This document shows positions 16,883 through 25,244 of a stretch of 64,000 bases of DNA, piece after piece. The notes under the pieces are model-generated. The model had not been told where the DNA came from. It worked only from the letters and a program-made list of their open reading frames with translations, and ran no database searches. A program made the translations under genes and the position numbers. The stretch lies in NCBI RefSeq assembly GCF_045032955.1, contig NZ_JBJFZU010000005.1:124001-188000 (forward strand), in the 5' to 3' direction. The DNA is from Ornithinicoccus sp045032955. GTDB lineage: Bacteria > Actinomycetota > Actinomycetes > Actinomycetales > Dermatophilaceae. Numbering within the stretch: position 1 is the first letter of the stretch; each line of letters starts with the position of its first letter.

Positions 16883-17988
16883 GCGCCCCGACCGGCGGTC
16901 CGGTCCAGGTGCTGCCGCTCACCGGGCTGCCCGAGGTCACCACCCGCACCGACCTGGCCGCCGAGCTGGCCCGGGCGCTGACGGCCCAGGCCGGCGGGCT
17001 GCGCGACGGGGACCTGCTGGTCGTCTCCAGCAAGCTGGTCTCCAAGGCTGCCGGGCTGCGCCACCTGCCCCGCACCGACGCCACCGACGCAGACAGCGAT
17101 GCCGCCCGGCTGGCCGCCATCCGTGCGCAGAGCACCCGGGTGGTCGCCGAACGGCTCACCCCCGCCGGGCTGACCCAGGTCGTCGAGGCGGTCGCCGGGC
17201 CGGTGCTGGCCGCGGCCGGGGTGGACGCGTCCAACACCGGCCCCGAGGGTGGGTTCCTGCTGCTGCCGCCCGACCCGGACCGGGCTGCCCGCGAGCTGTA
17301 CGCGGCGGTGCAGGGCGAGCAGGGCACGACGCCCCGACGCTTCGGCCTCGTCCTCAGCGACACCGCCGGACGTCCCTGGCGCGAGGGCCAGACCGACTTC
17401 GCCCTCGGCGCCTGCGGGGTCAGCGTGCTGGACGACCTGCGCGGCGGCGGGCACGTCGACGCCGACGGCCGCCGGCTCGCGGTCACGGCGCGGGCCGTCG
17501 GTGACGAGGTCGCCGCCGCCGCGGACCTGGTCAAGGGCAAGGCCGACGGGGTGGGTGCCGCGCTGCTGCGGGGCCTGGACCACCTGGTGCAGGGGGACGC
17601 ACCGCGGGGCCCCACCGGGCGTGACGCCCCACCGGCCGGGGCCGGGTCGCTGACCCGTACCGGCCCCGGTGACTGGTTCGCCCTGGGCCACCGGGAGGCC
17701 GTCCGGTCCGCGCTCGGAGCACCGCCCGGCACCCCCAGGGCCGAGCAGGTGGGGATCCCGTCCGTCCTCCCGGAGACCGACGAGGACCGTGGTCTGCGGG
17801 CCGTGCGGCTGGCGCTGCTCGACCACGAGGAAGCCGCCGTGGAGCACGCCGCGCCGGTGGGCTACGCCGTCCGCGCGGACGGTGACCCGGTGCTCGCCGG
17901 GAGGGTGGCGGCCCGCCTCGAGGTCGCCCTCGCCGGAGAGGGCCTGACGGTGCCGGTCCGGGTCCTCAGCGGCCCCCCGCCCGGCTGA
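16879..17988 (+). CDS. cofE: Coenzyme F420-0:L-glutamate ligase without nitroreductase domain
   Basis: 369 residues. Residues 1-240 are a CofE domain adding gamma-glutamates to F420-0: LRDGDLLVVSSKLVSKAAG, AGVDASNTGPEGGFLLLPPDPD, LVLSDTAGRPWREGQTDFALGACG and AVGDEVAAAADLVKGKADG. Mycobacterial FbiB carries an FMN nitroreductase domain of about 200 residues after this point. Here only about 120 residues follow (GDWFALGHREAVRSALG ...), with no visible flavin motif. SKAAG replaces the common SKAEG. GTG 16879 overlaps the cofD stop. The 3' end overlaps the convergent glycosylase gene by 23 bases. Confidence 0.9.
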   Translation: MSAPTGGPVQVLPLTGLPEVTTRTDLAAELARALTAQAGGLRDGDLLVVSSKLVSKAAGLRHLPRTDATDADSDAARLAAIRAQSTRVVAERLTPAGLTQVVEAVAGPVLAAAGVDASNTGPEGGFLLLPPDPDRAARELYAAVQGEQGTTPRRFGLVLSDTAGRPWREGQTDFALGACGVSVLDDLRGGGHVDADGRRLAVTARAVGDEVAAAADLVKGKADGVGAALLRGLDHLVQGDAPRGPTGRDAPPAGAGSLTRTGPGDWFALGHREAVRSALGAPPGTPRAEQVGIPSVLPETDEDRGLRAVRLALLDHEEAAVEHAAPVGYAVRADGDPVLAGRVAARLEVALAGEGLTVPVRVLSGPPPG

Positions 17989-18901
17989 CCGGCAGGTGGG
18001 TCCGCGGCGCCATCCGCGGACCGCGCCGCGGCCGGTGGACCCCGGCCAGCTGCAGCAGCCGCTGCACCCGGTACCGGTGCCCGGCATACGGGGCGAGCAG
18101 CTCGACCAGGGCGTGGTCGTCGACCGGGGAGCCGGTCAGGGCCCAGCCGATGTCGGCCGCCACGTGGTAGTCGCCGAAGCTGACGGCGTCCGGGTCTCCG
18201 AGTGCCCGGTGAGCAGTCTCCGCCGCGGTCCACACCCCCACCCCCGGGACGCTCGTGATCCGGGCCCGTGCGCGGGCCGACGACATCCCGGTGCACTCCT
18301 CGAGGCGGGCCGCCACCTGCACGACCCGGGCCAGGGTCGCCGAGCGCTGCGGGCTCACCCCCGCGCGCAGCCACTCCCAGGACGGCAGGGCGGCCAGGTC
18401 CGCGGGCCCCGGCGGCACCCACAGCCCGAGCTCGGCCCCGGGGCCGGGGGCGCGCTCCCCCGCCCGGTGCACGATCCGCCGCCATCCGGCGAAGGCCTCC
18501 TGGCCGGTGACCTTCTGCTCCACCACCGCCGGCAGCAGCGACTCCAGCACCAGGCCGGTCCGCGGCACCCGCCACCCCGGGTGCCGTCGGGCGGCGTCCC
18601 GGACCACCGGGTGCCGCGGCGTGAACCCGGAGTCGTCGTCCTCCTCGCCGAGCATCCGCGGGAGGTGCTCCAGCACCCACTCGGCCCCGGGCCCCCAGGC
18701 CCGGGCCAGCACCGGTGCCTGCGGGTCACGGGCGGCGATGCCCAGCGTCACCGGCCCCAGAGGAGTCCGGATCCCCCGCCACAGCGTCCCGGCGCGCACC
18801 GTCCAGGCGGGGTCCCCCGCCCCGCGCCGCAGGGTCCCCCAGGTCTGCCCCACGACGAGCGGGGACGCCGGGGTCCAGCGGCGACGTCGGGGGATGCTCA
18901 C
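17966..18901 (-). CDS. HhH-GPD DNA glycosylase (AlkA/3-methyladenine glycosylase II-like)
   Basis: 311 residues. The helix-hairpin-helix ITSVPGVGVWTAAETAHRALGDPDAVSFGDYHVA contains the glycine hairpin and the catalytic-position aspartate about 18 residues later. LLPAVVEQKVTGQEAFAGWRRIV is the conserved helix preceding it. It excises alkylated or deaminated bases in base-excision repair (family role). GTG at 18901 was chosen because a CAGGGT box lies eight bases upstream and longer frames run into the divergent gene. The extreme N terminus (IPRRRRWTP) is basic. Confidence 0.85.
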   Translation of the reverse strand: MSIPRRRRWTPASPLVVGQTWGTLRRGAGDPAWTVRAGTLWRGIRTPLGPVTLGIAARDPQAPVLARAWGPGAEWVLEHLPRMLGEEDDDSGFTPRHPVVRDAARRHPGWRVPRTGLVLESLLPAVVEQKVTGQEAFAGWRRIVHRAGERAPGPGAELGLWVPPGPADLAALPSWEWLRAGVSPQRSATLARVVQVAARLEECTGMSSARARARITSVPGVGVWTAAETAHRALGDPDAVSFGDYHVAADIGWALTGSPVDDHALVELLAPYAGHRYRVQRLLQLAGVHRPRRGPRMAPRTHLPVSRAGGR

Positions 18902-18909
18902 AGCGCACC

Positions 18910-18915
18910 ACCCTG
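18910..18915 (-). promoter_or_regulatory. -10 box of the glycosylase gene (leaderless)
   Basis: CAGGGT on the minus strand, eight bases before GTG 18901. It abuts the hairpin at 18915-18936. Confidence 0.35.
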
Positions 18916-18936
18916 CCCGGCGGTTGCCCGCCGGGC
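18915..18936. promoter_or_regulatory. Nine-base inverted repeat between two divergent promoters
   Basis: GCCCGGCGG, a four-base loop TTGC, then CCGCCGGGC. It fills most of the space between the -10 boxes of the glycosylase gene and the TIGR03089 gene, so a bound protein would block both. An operator is possible; a hairpin of no function is equally so. Confidence 0.3.
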
Positions 18937-18948
18937 AAGGCCACCGGC

Positions 18949-18954
18949 TAGCGT
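18949..18954 (+). promoter_or_regulatory. -10 box of the TIGR03089 gene (leaderless)
   Basis: TAGCGT, seven bases before GTG 18962. Confidence 0.55.
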
Positions 18955-18961
18955 GGGGCCT

Positions 18962-19708
18962 GTGCAGCTCCCAGCCCACATCCTGGCCCAGGCCGTCGCC
19001 ACCGACGCGACCCGGCCGGCCCTGACCTACTACGACGACACCCCCGGCGGCGCCGGCGAGCGGATCGAGATCTCTCGCGCGGTGCTGCGCACCTGGGTGG
19101 CCAAGGCCGCGAACGCGCTGCAGGAGGGGATGGACGTCGCCCCCGGGTCGGTGGTCCTCGTCGACCTGCCCGCCCCGCACTGGCGGTTGGCCTACTGGGC
19201 GCTGGCGGTGTGGTCGGTGGGGGCCACGCTCACCGTCGACACCCACGAGGGCGCGGACGTGCTCGTCACCACCGACCCGGACAGCGAGCTCGCCGACGAC
19301 TGCGACGAGGTGGTCGCGGTGGCGCTGGCCGGGCTCGCCCGCAGCTTCGGCAGCGAGCTCCGCTCGGGGGTGATGGACGAGGCGGCCGAGCTGGCCAGCT
19401 ACGCCGACGACTTCACCGCCTGGGACGAGTGCGCGGCCGACGACACCGCCCTGGTCACCGGTGGTGAGCGGGTCAGCTACGCCGACCTGCTCAGCGACCT
19501 CCCGGAGCTGCCGACCGGGGCCCGGTCCCTGGTCACCGGCACGGATCCCGGACACTTCGTCCGCCAGGTGCTGCAGGTGCTGGCGAGCGACGGCTCCGCG
19601 GTCCTGGTCCGTGGCGCGGCACCCGCGGACGGGGACAGCCGGATGGTGGCCGAGCGGGTCGACCACCGGGCGGGGGTGCCGGCCGGGCAGGTGGGTCCCG
19701 ACCGGTAG
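18962..19708 (+). CDS. TIGR03089 family protein (truncated AMP-binding enzyme relative)
   Basis: 248 residues. The N-terminal LPAHILAQAVATDATRPALTYYDD, then NALQEGMDVAPGSVVLVDLPAPHWRLAYWALAVWSVGATLT, resembles the beginning of acyl-adenylate-forming enzymes. The protein ends before any ATP/AMP signature, so it should not be an active ligase. The family is actinobacterial and of unknown function, often near envelope glycosyltransferase and LCP genes, as here. Its stop codon TAG is part of the -10 box of scoA. Confidence 0.8.
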   Translation: MQLPAHILAQAVATDATRPALTYYDDTPGGAGERIEISRAVLRTWVAKAANALQEGMDVAPGSVVLVDLPAPHWRLAYWALAVWSVGATLTVDTHEGADVLVTTDPDSELADDCDEVVAVALAGLARSFGSELRSGVMDEAAELASYADDFTAWDECAADDTALVTGGERVSYADLLSDLPELPTGARSLVTGTDPGHFVRQVLQVLASDGSAVLVRGAAPADGDSRMVAERVDHRAGVPAGQVGPDR

Positions 19709-19711
19709 CCT
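19706..19711 (+). promoter_or_regulatory. -10 box of scoA (leaderless)
   Basis: TAGCCT, seven bases before the ATG at 19719. Its first three bases are the stop codon of the preceding gene. Confidence 0.5.
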
Positions 19712-19718
19712 CACCGGC

Positions 19719-20519
19719 ATGGACAAGGTCGTCGCCACTGCAGCCGAGGCGCTCGAGGGGCTCACCGACGGGATGACCGTCGCGGTGGGCGGGTTCGGGC
19801 TCTCCGGCATACCCACCGTGCTCATCCACGAGGTCCTCCGGCTCGGGGTCACCGACCTGGAGGTCGTCTCGAACAACTGCGGCGTCGACGGCGGCGGGCT
19901 CGGCCTGCTGCTGTCGGAGCGTCGGATCCGTCGGGTGATCGCCTCCTACGTCGGCGAGAACAAGGAGTTCGGCCGCCAGTACCTCTCCGGCGAGCTCGAG
20001 GTCGAGCTCACCCCGCAGGGGACGCTGGCCGAGAAGCTCCGGTCGGCGGGGGCGGGCATCCCGGCGTTCTTCACCCCCACCGGCGTCGGTTCGCAGGTGT
20101 CGGAGGGGGGTATGCCCTGGCGCTACGACGCCCAGGGCACGGTCGTGGCCGAGTCACCGGCCAAGGAGACCCGTCCGTTCACCGCCCGGGGACAGACCCG
20201 CGAGCACGTGCTCGAGCATGCGATCTTCTCCGACGTGGCGCTGGTCCGCGCGGCCCGCGGCGACCGGCACGGGAACCTGGTCTTCAACAAGTCCGCCCGC
20301 AACTTCAACCCGCTGTGCGCCATGTCGGCCCAGCTGGCGGTGGCCGAGGTGGAGGAGCTCGTCGAGCCGGGCGAGCTGGACCCGGACGAGATCCACCTGC
20401 CCGGCATCTACGTCCAGCGGGTGCTGCCTCTGACGCCGGAGCAGGCCACCGACAAGCGGATCGAGAAGCGCACCACCCGACCCCGCCCGGGCACCGCCCG
20501 CCAGCCAGAGGAGGCCTGA
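19719..20519 (+). CDS. scoA: 3-oxoacid CoA-transferase subunit A
   Basis: 266 residues. It begins DKVVATAAEALEGLTDGMTVAVGGFGLSGIPTVLIHEVL, the typical glycine-rich start of subunit A. VVSNNCGVDGGGLGLLLSERRIRRVIASYVGENKEFGRQYLSGELEVELTPQGTLAEKLR and FFTPTGVGS follow. Together with subunit B it moves CoA from succinyl-CoA to acetoacetate or another 3-oxoacid. ScoB begins two bases downstream. Confidence 0.95.
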   Translation: MDKVVATAAEALEGLTDGMTVAVGGFGLSGIPTVLIHEVLRLGVTDLEVVSNNCGVDGGGLGLLLSERRIRRVIASYVGENKEFGRQYLSGELEVELTPQGTLAEKLRSAGAGIPAFFTPTGVGSQVSEGGMPWRYDAQGTVVAESPAKETRPFTARGQTREHVLEHAIFSDVALVRAARGDRHGNLVFNKSARNFNPLCAMSAQLAVAEVEELVEPGELDPDEIHLPGIYVQRVLPLTPEQATDKRIEKRTTRPRPGTARQPEEA

Positions 20520-20521
20520 CC

Positions 20522-21196
20522 ATGGCGCTCACCCGCGAGCAGATGGCCGCCCGTGCCGCCGCCGAGCTGCACGACGGCGACTACGTGAACCTGGGGATCG
20601 GGATGCCGACCCTGGTGCCCAACTACGTCCCGGACGACGTGGAGCTGGTGCTGCAGTCGGAGAACGGCATCCTGGGCGTCGGCCCCTACCCCTACGAGGG
20701 TGAGGAGGAGGCCGACCTCATCAACGCCGGCAAGGAGACCGTCACGGTCCGCCCGGGTGCCTCCTACTTCGACTCCGCGACCAGCTTCGGGATGATCCGG
20801 GGCGGCAAGGTGGACGCCGCGATCCTGGGCGCCATGCAGGTGTCGGCCACCGGGGACATCGCCAACTGGATGATCCCCGGCAAGATGGTCAAGGGGATGG
20901 GCGGGGCCATGGACCTGGTCATGGGCGCCAAGAAGGTCATCGTGCTGATGGACCACGTGGCCAAGGACGGGACCGCCAAGATCGTCGAGCGCTGCGACCT
21001 GCCGATCACCGGCCTGCAGGTCGTGCAGCGGATCATCACCGACCTGGCCGTCGTCGACGTCACCCCCGAGGGCCTGGTGCTGCGCGAGGTGGCGCCGGGC
21101 GTGTCGGTCGACGAGGTGGTGGCCCGGACCGGAGCACCGCTGCGGGTCGCGGTGGACGAGCCCACCCCAGAGCCGCAGCCGCCCACCGAGTCCTGA
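20522..21196 (+). CDS. scoB: 3-oxoacid CoA-transferase subunit B
   Basis: 224 residues. YVNLGIGMPTLVPNYVP leads to the catalytic glutamate in LQSENGILGVGPYPYEGEEEADLINAGKETVT, which forms the enzyme-CoA thioester. GGKVDAAILGAMQVSATGDIANWMIPGKMVKGMGGAMDLV is the conserved central block. GAGGAGG lies about six bases before the ATG. The C-terminal tail (VDEPTPEPQPPTES) is an acidic extension. Confidence 0.96.
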   Translation: MALTREQMAARAAAELHDGDYVNLGIGMPTLVPNYVPDDVELVLQSENGILGVGPYPYEGEEEADLINAGKETVTVRPGASYFDSATSFGMIRGGKVDAAILGAMQVSATGDIANWMIPGKMVKGMGGAMDLVMGAKKVIVLMDHVAKDGTAKIVERCDLPITGLQVVQRIITDLAVVDVTPEGLVLREVAPGVSVDEVVARTGAPLRVAVDEPTPEPQPPTES

Positions 21197-21198
21197 CG

Positions 21199-21216
21199 GC
21201 GCTCTCTCACGAGCGC
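21199..21216. terminator. Possible bidirectional terminator between scoB and the glycosyltransferase
   Basis: GCGCTC / GAGCGC six-base stem with a six-base loop, in the 38-base gap between convergent stops. A second imperfect GCTG...CAGC hairpin runs into the glycosyltransferase stop. No U tract is visible. Confidence 0.35.
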
Positions 21217-21234
21217 TGCTGCTGGGGCGGCCCC

Positions 21235-22215
21235 TCAGCGGCGGGGGCCGCGCAGGAAACCGGCCCCCCAGGTCAGGTGCATCGTGGCGAGCACGGCGGG
21301 CATCCGGGCCACCACGCCTGCCGGCCGGCCGCGGGCGATCCAGAACCCACCCACGGTGACCGAGGCGGCATACCCCAGCGGCAGGGCCCAGAGCGGTCGC
21401 CAGGCGAGACCGCCGACCGCGCCGAGGCCGACCAGCGTGACCGCGACCGGGGCGGCCAGGTAGCGGGCGCGGACCGAGTCGGGGTGCTGACGCACCACCT
21501 GGCGGCGCCACTGGCCGCTGGTGTGGAACTGGCGGGCCAGACCGGCGAAGCTCGCGCGCGGCCGGTAGGTGACGGTGAGCTCGGGGGTGAACCAGACGAC
21601 GCCGCCGGCCCCCCGGATCCGGTGGTTCATCTCCCAGTCCTGGGCGCGGGCGTAGGCGGTGTCGTAGCCGCCCACGCGCCGCAGCCACTCGCGGCGGAAG
21701 ACCCCGAGGAAGACGGTGTCCGCCGGTCCCGCCTCGCCACCGACGTGGAACCGCTCGCTGCCCATCCCCAGCGGTGAGCGCATGGCGACGGCGACCGCCT
21801 CCTGCATCGGGCCGGAGCCCTCGGCCAGCATGACGCCGCCGACGTTGGCGGCACCCGTCTCCTCGAGCACCTGGACCGCCCGCCGGACGTAGCCCTCGCT
21901 GAGCTCGCCGTGCCCGTCCATCCGCACCACGATCTCGTGCCGGGTCGCGGCGATCGCCGCGTTCAGCCCGTCCGGGGTCCGCCCCGAGGGGTTGTCCACC
22001 ACCACGATCCGGGGGTCGTCCAGGGCCAGGGCGTCGGCGACCTCGCGGGTCCGGTCCCGGCTCGGCCCGACCGCCAGGACGACCTCCATCGGGCCGTCGT
22101 AGTCCTGGGAGAGGACGGAGCGGACGGCCTCCGGGAGGTGCTGCTCCTCCTCGAGGATGGGCATGATCACCGACACCGGCGGGGAGGGCGTGCCGGGACG
22201 TTCGGAGGTGCTCAC
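21235..22215 (-). CDS. GT2 family glycosyltransferase
   Basis: 326 residues. The GT-A fold begins VSVIMPILEEEQHLPEAVRSVLSQDY. The metal-binding acidic motif is in IVVRMDGHGELSEGY, the acceptor region in VGGYDTAYARAQDWEMNHRIRGAGG, and two hydrophobic helices follow residue 245, so it is probably bound to the inner face of the membrane. The closest known relatives are succinoglycan-type glycosyltransferases. GTG 22215 is preferred, with TACCCT six bases upstream. Divergent from the LCP gene, and both belong to envelope polymer assembly. Confidence 0.88.
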   Translation of the reverse strand: MSTSERPGTPSPPVSVIMPILEEEQHLPEAVRSVLSQDYDGPMEVVLAVGPSRDRTREVADALALDDPRIVVVDNPSGRTPDGLNAAIAATRHEIVVRMDGHGELSEGYVRRAVQVLEETGAANVGGVMLAEGSGPMQEAVAVAMRSPLGMGSERFHVGGEAGPADTVFLGVFRREWLRRVGGYDTAYARAQDWEMNHRIRGAGGVVWFTPELTVTYRPRASFAGLARQFHTSGQWRRQVVRQHPDSVRARYLAAPVAVTLVGLGAVGGLAWRPLWALPLGYAASVTVGGFWIARGRPAGVVARMPAVLATMHLTWGAGFLRGPRR

Positions 22216-22221
22216 GCGGCG

Positions 22222-22227
22222 AGGGTA
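22222..22227 (-). promoter_or_regulatory. -10 box of the GT2 gene (leaderless)
   Basis: TACCCT on the minus strand, six bases before GTG 22215. Confidence 0.45.
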
Positions 22228-22286
22228 CCCGGGTCGGACACGCGCGGCGGAGGAGGCGCTCCCAGGTATGGGCAAGGTGGAGGCCG

Positions 22287-22292
22287 TAGGCT
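22287..22292 (+). promoter_or_regulatory. -10 box of the LCP gene (leaderless)
   Basis: TAGGCT, eight bases before GTG 22301. It decides the start, because in-frame ATG codons further upstream (for example 22268) would precede the transcript. Confidence 0.5.
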
Positions 22293-22300
22293 CTCCTCCC

Positions 22301-23581
22301 GTGCCCAACCACCCCGAGGACGACTGGACCCGTCCCATACCCCGCACCCCGCGCGACGGACGGCGCTCCGACCCCGACCCCACGGAGCGGATCCCACGGG
22401 GCGGGCGCTTCGACGAGGACCGGCACGACCAGGGGTATGCGCAGGCACCCGGCAGCGGGGACGAGCGGTACGACGGGCGCCACGAAGAGCGGTACGACGA
22501 GCGGTACGACCAGCACGACGGGTACCGCGACGACGACGCCCACCGCGACACCCGGCCCGTCGCAGGCGGCGGCGCCGGTCCCGGACGGGGCGGACGTCCC
22601 CCGCGGCCCCCACGCCGGCGGCGCCCCCGGTACGGCGTGCGCCGCGTCATCGCCCTGCTGGCGCTGCTGCTGGCGGCCTACCTGGTGGTCATGGTGGTCG
22701 TGGTCGCGCAGGTGTGGGGCAGCATCAACCGGCTCGACGCCACACCGGAGGTGGCCGACCGCCCCGGGGCCGCGGCCGGCAGCAACTACCTCCTGGTCGG
22801 CACCGACAGCCGGGAGAACCTGACCGAGGACCAGCAGTCCAGCGTCGGCGGTGGCGCCATCGAGGGCAGCCGCGCGGACACGGTGATGCTGCTCAACGTG
22901 CCGACCTTCGGCGACCCGACGCTGGTGAGCCTTCCCCGGGACAGCTACGTCGAGATCCGGGACGGCGGGTGGAACAAGCTCAACGCCGCCCACTCCACCG
23001 GGGGACCGCAGCTGCTGGTCGACACCGTCGAGCGCGCCACCGGGCTGCCGATCGACGGCTACCTGGAGATCGGGTTCGGCGGCTTCGTCGACGTGGTCGA
23101 CGAGGTCGACGGCGTGCAGATGTGCCTGGACGAGCCGATGCAGGACGACCGGGCCCACATCGACCTGCCCGCCGGCTGCCAGGACCTGACCGGCGAGGAG
23201 GCCCTGGGCTACGTGCGGATGCGCTACAGCGACCCGCTGGGGGACATGGGCCGGGTGGAGCGTCAGCGTGAGTTCCTGGCGGCCCTCACCGCGAAGATGG
23301 CCACCCCGGGGACCGTGCTGGTCCCGTGGCAGCTGCACCAGGTGGGCACCGCCACCGGCGGGGCGATCGCCCTGGGTGAGGACACCTCCCTGGTCGAGGC
23401 CGGCCAGCTGGCCCTCGCGATGCGCTCCGTGGCCTCCGGCGGTGGCAACTCGGTGACCGTGCCGGTCGCCGACACCAACTACCAGACCAACGTCGGCAGC
23501 GCGGTGCTCTGGGACGAGCAGGGCGCGACCCAGCTGTTCACCGCCCTGCGCCAGGGCCAGGCGATCACCGTCGAGCCCTGA
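22301..23581 (+). CDS. LytR-CpsA-Psr (LCP) family cell wall ligase
   Basis: 426 residues. A disordered charged N terminus with repeated ERYD units (residues 53-72), a membrane helix at about 115-137, then an extracytoplasmic LCP domain. The domain shows NYLLVGTDSREN, GSRADTVMLLNVP, SLPRDSYVEIRDGGWNKLNAAHSTGGPQLLVDTVERATGLPIDGYLEIGFGGFVDVVD and YVRMRYSDPLGDMGRVERQREFL. The arginines and aspartates bind pyrophosphate lipids. LCP enzymes attach glycopolymers from lipid carriers to peptidoglycan. Start GTG 22301 follows from the promoter position. Confidence 0.92.
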   Translation: MPNHPEDDWTRPIPRTPRDGRRSDPDPTERIPRGGRFDEDRHDQGYAQAPGSGDERYDGRHEERYDERYDQHDGYRDDDAHRDTRPVAGGGAGPGRGGRPPRPPRRRRPRYGVRRVIALLALLLAAYLVVMVVVVAQVWGSINRLDATPEVADRPGAAAGSNYLLVGTDSRENLTEDQQSSVGGGAIEGSRADTVMLLNVPTFGDPTLVSLPRDSYVEIRDGGWNKLNAAHSTGGPQLLVDTVERATGLPIDGYLEIGFGGFVDVVDEVDGVQMCLDEPMQDDRAHIDLPAGCQDLTGEEALGYVRMRYSDPLGDMGRVERQREFLAALTAKMATPGTVLVPWQLHQVGTATGGAIALGEDTSLVEAGQLALAMRSVASGGGNSVTVPVADTNYQTNVGSAVLWDEQGATQLFTALRQGQAITVEP

Positions 23582-23591
23582 GCGGTCCGAC

Positions 23592-23597
23592 TACCCT
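23592..23597 (+). promoter_or_regulatory. -10 box of the Ser/Thr kinase gene, short leader
   Basis: TACCCT lies 18 bases before ATG 23616, and GGAGGTGG lies between them. The leader would be about ten bases long and carry a ribosome site, unlike most promoters in the window. Confidence 0.4.
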
Positions 23598-23615
23598 GTC
23601 CCTCGGAGGTGGACC

Positions 23616-25226
23616 ATGGCCGAACCGCACGACGCGAGCTCTGAGGGCTCGCCCGACCCGGACCCCGACACGACGACGCCCGCGCCGGTCGACGAGGATC
23701 CGACCCTGGTCGCGGACCGGTACCGGATCGTCCGCACGCTGGGCCGTGGCGGCGGTGGCCACGTCTGGCTGGCGACCGACGAGAAGCTGGGCCGCCAGGT
23801 GGCGCTCAAGCGGGTGGCCGGGGAGGCCGACACGCAGCTGCTGCTGAACCGCGGCATGCGCGAGGCACGGACCAGCGCCACCCTGGCGCACGAGCACGTG
23901 GTCCGGGTCTACGACGCCTTCGAGCACGAGGGCTCGCCGTGGATCGTGATGGAGTACGTCGAGGGCCGCTCGTTGGCCGAGCTCATCGAGGAGGGCACCC
24001 CGCTGAGCCCCGAGCGGGCCGCGGCGATCGGCGCACAGGTCGCCACCGCACTGGCCGCGGCGCACCGGGCGGGCATCCTGCACCGGGACGTCAAGCCGGC
24101 AAACGTGCTGCTGGCCGACGTCGCCGAGGGGGCCGAGGACGACGCCAAGCTCACCGACTTCGGCATCGCCCGGGCGGACGAGGACCCGCAGCTGACCCGG
24201 ACCGGTTTCGTCTCCGGCACGGCCGCGTACTTCTCCCCCGAGCTCGCCCGTGGCGACGACGCCAGCGCCGCCTCCGACGTGTGGGCCCTGGGCGCCTCCC
24301 TGTATGCCGCGGTGGAGGGCGAGCGCCCCTTCCCCACCCGCTCCAACGCCGTGGCCCAGCTGCACACCATCGTCAACGAGGAGGTCCGTCCGCCCCGGCG
24401 CTCGGGCGCCCTGACCCTGGTGCTGGCCGGGATGCTGGATCCGGACCCGGCCGCCCGCTGGGACGCCGGTCGCGCCGCGCAGGAGCTGCGGTCGGTGGCG
24501 GACGGCGGCTCCGGCGCGGGGACCGGTGCTGCGGCAGCCGCCGACGCCGACCACACGCAGGCCGTGCCGACCGCGGACCCGACGCGGACGTTCGCCGCCC
24601 AGCGCCCGGCGCGCGCCGCAGGTGCCGCCGCCCCTGCCGCCGCCCCCACACCCGCGCCGCGCCGCACGGTGACGCCCGCCACGCCGCCCGCGGCCGCGCC
24701 CGGCACCTCGACCGCGCGCAGGACCACGCCACCGGCCCGGCGCTCGATGTGGCTGGGGTGGCTCGTCGCGGTGCCCCTGCTGGCGCTGCTCGGCTGGCTG
24801 GTGTGGAACATCGCCTCCGGTCTGGACGACGGCGGTGGCGACACCTCGACCACCCAGGACGCCGGCACCCCGGTGACCTCGGACGAGGCGCGCGACCTCG
24901 CCGAGGACCTCTACACCACCCTGGACGACGACGGCCTGGATGCCGCACGCGCGCTGATGACGCAGGACGCGTGGCTGCACCCCGACATCGCCGACGGCCT
25001 GGCCGGCCTGGAGGTCTCGGACCTGCAGGCGACCGAGCTGCCGGACGGCACCGCGGAGGTCACCGCCGTGGTGACCTACGACTACGGCGCCGCGCCGATC
25101 GTCCAGGACGAGACCTTGGGCGTCAGCCGGGTGACCGGCGAGCTGCTGGTCTACGAGCGCTCGGCGGTGGCCCGCGGTGCGGGCGACGACGCGCAGAGCA
25201 CCGGAGCACCCGACGACGGGCGCTGA
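23616..25226 (+). CDS. Membrane Ser/Thr protein kinase (Hanks type)
   Basis: 536 residues. Kinase domain about 33-290: glycine loop LGRGGGGHV, ATP lysine in VALKRV, catalytic HRDVKPANVLL, DFG in KLTDFGIARAD, and GTAAYFSPELARGDDASAASDVWALGASLYAAVEGERPF. An Ala/Thr/Pro-rich linker follows, then a membrane helix near 379-400 (MWLGWLVAVPLLALLGWLVW). A compact extracytoplasmic domain of about 130 residues, not PASTA repeats, ends the protein. It follows the LCP gene by 34 bases, so envelope polymer ligation may be co-regulated. Substrates unknown. Confidence 0.93.
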   Translation: MAEPHDASSEGSPDPDPDTTTPAPVDEDPTLVADRYRIVRTLGRGGGGHVWLATDEKLGRQVALKRVAGEADTQLLLNRGMREARTSATLAHEHVVRVYDAFEHEGSPWIVMEYVEGRSLAELIEEGTPLSPERAAAIGAQVATALAAAHRAGILHRDVKPANVLLADVAEGAEDDAKLTDFGIARADEDPQLTRTGFVSGTAAYFSPELARGDDASAASDVWALGASLYAAVEGERPFPTRSNAVAQLHTIVNEEVRPPRRSGALTLVLAGMLDPDPAARWDAGRAAQELRSVADGGSGAGTGAAAAADADHTQAVPTADPTRTFAAQRPARAAGAAAPAAAPTPAPRRTVTPATPPAAAPGTSTARRTTPPARRSMWLGWLVAVPLLALLGWLVWNIASGLDDGGGDTSTTQDAGTPVTSDEARDLAEDLYTTLDDDGLDAARALMTQDAWLHPDIADGLAGLEVSDLQATELPDGTAEVTAVVTYDYGAAPIVQDETLGVSRVTGELLVYERSAVARGAGDDAQSTGAPDDGR

Positions 25227-25244
25227 GGTACCCGAGGGAGCCGG

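Noticed and set aside
20408..23338. A 976-codon open frame on the minus strand across scoAB and LCP
   Set aside because: It runs opposite scoB and LCP and out of frame with the GT2 gene. Composition is random-like, and the genes it covers have full family motifs.
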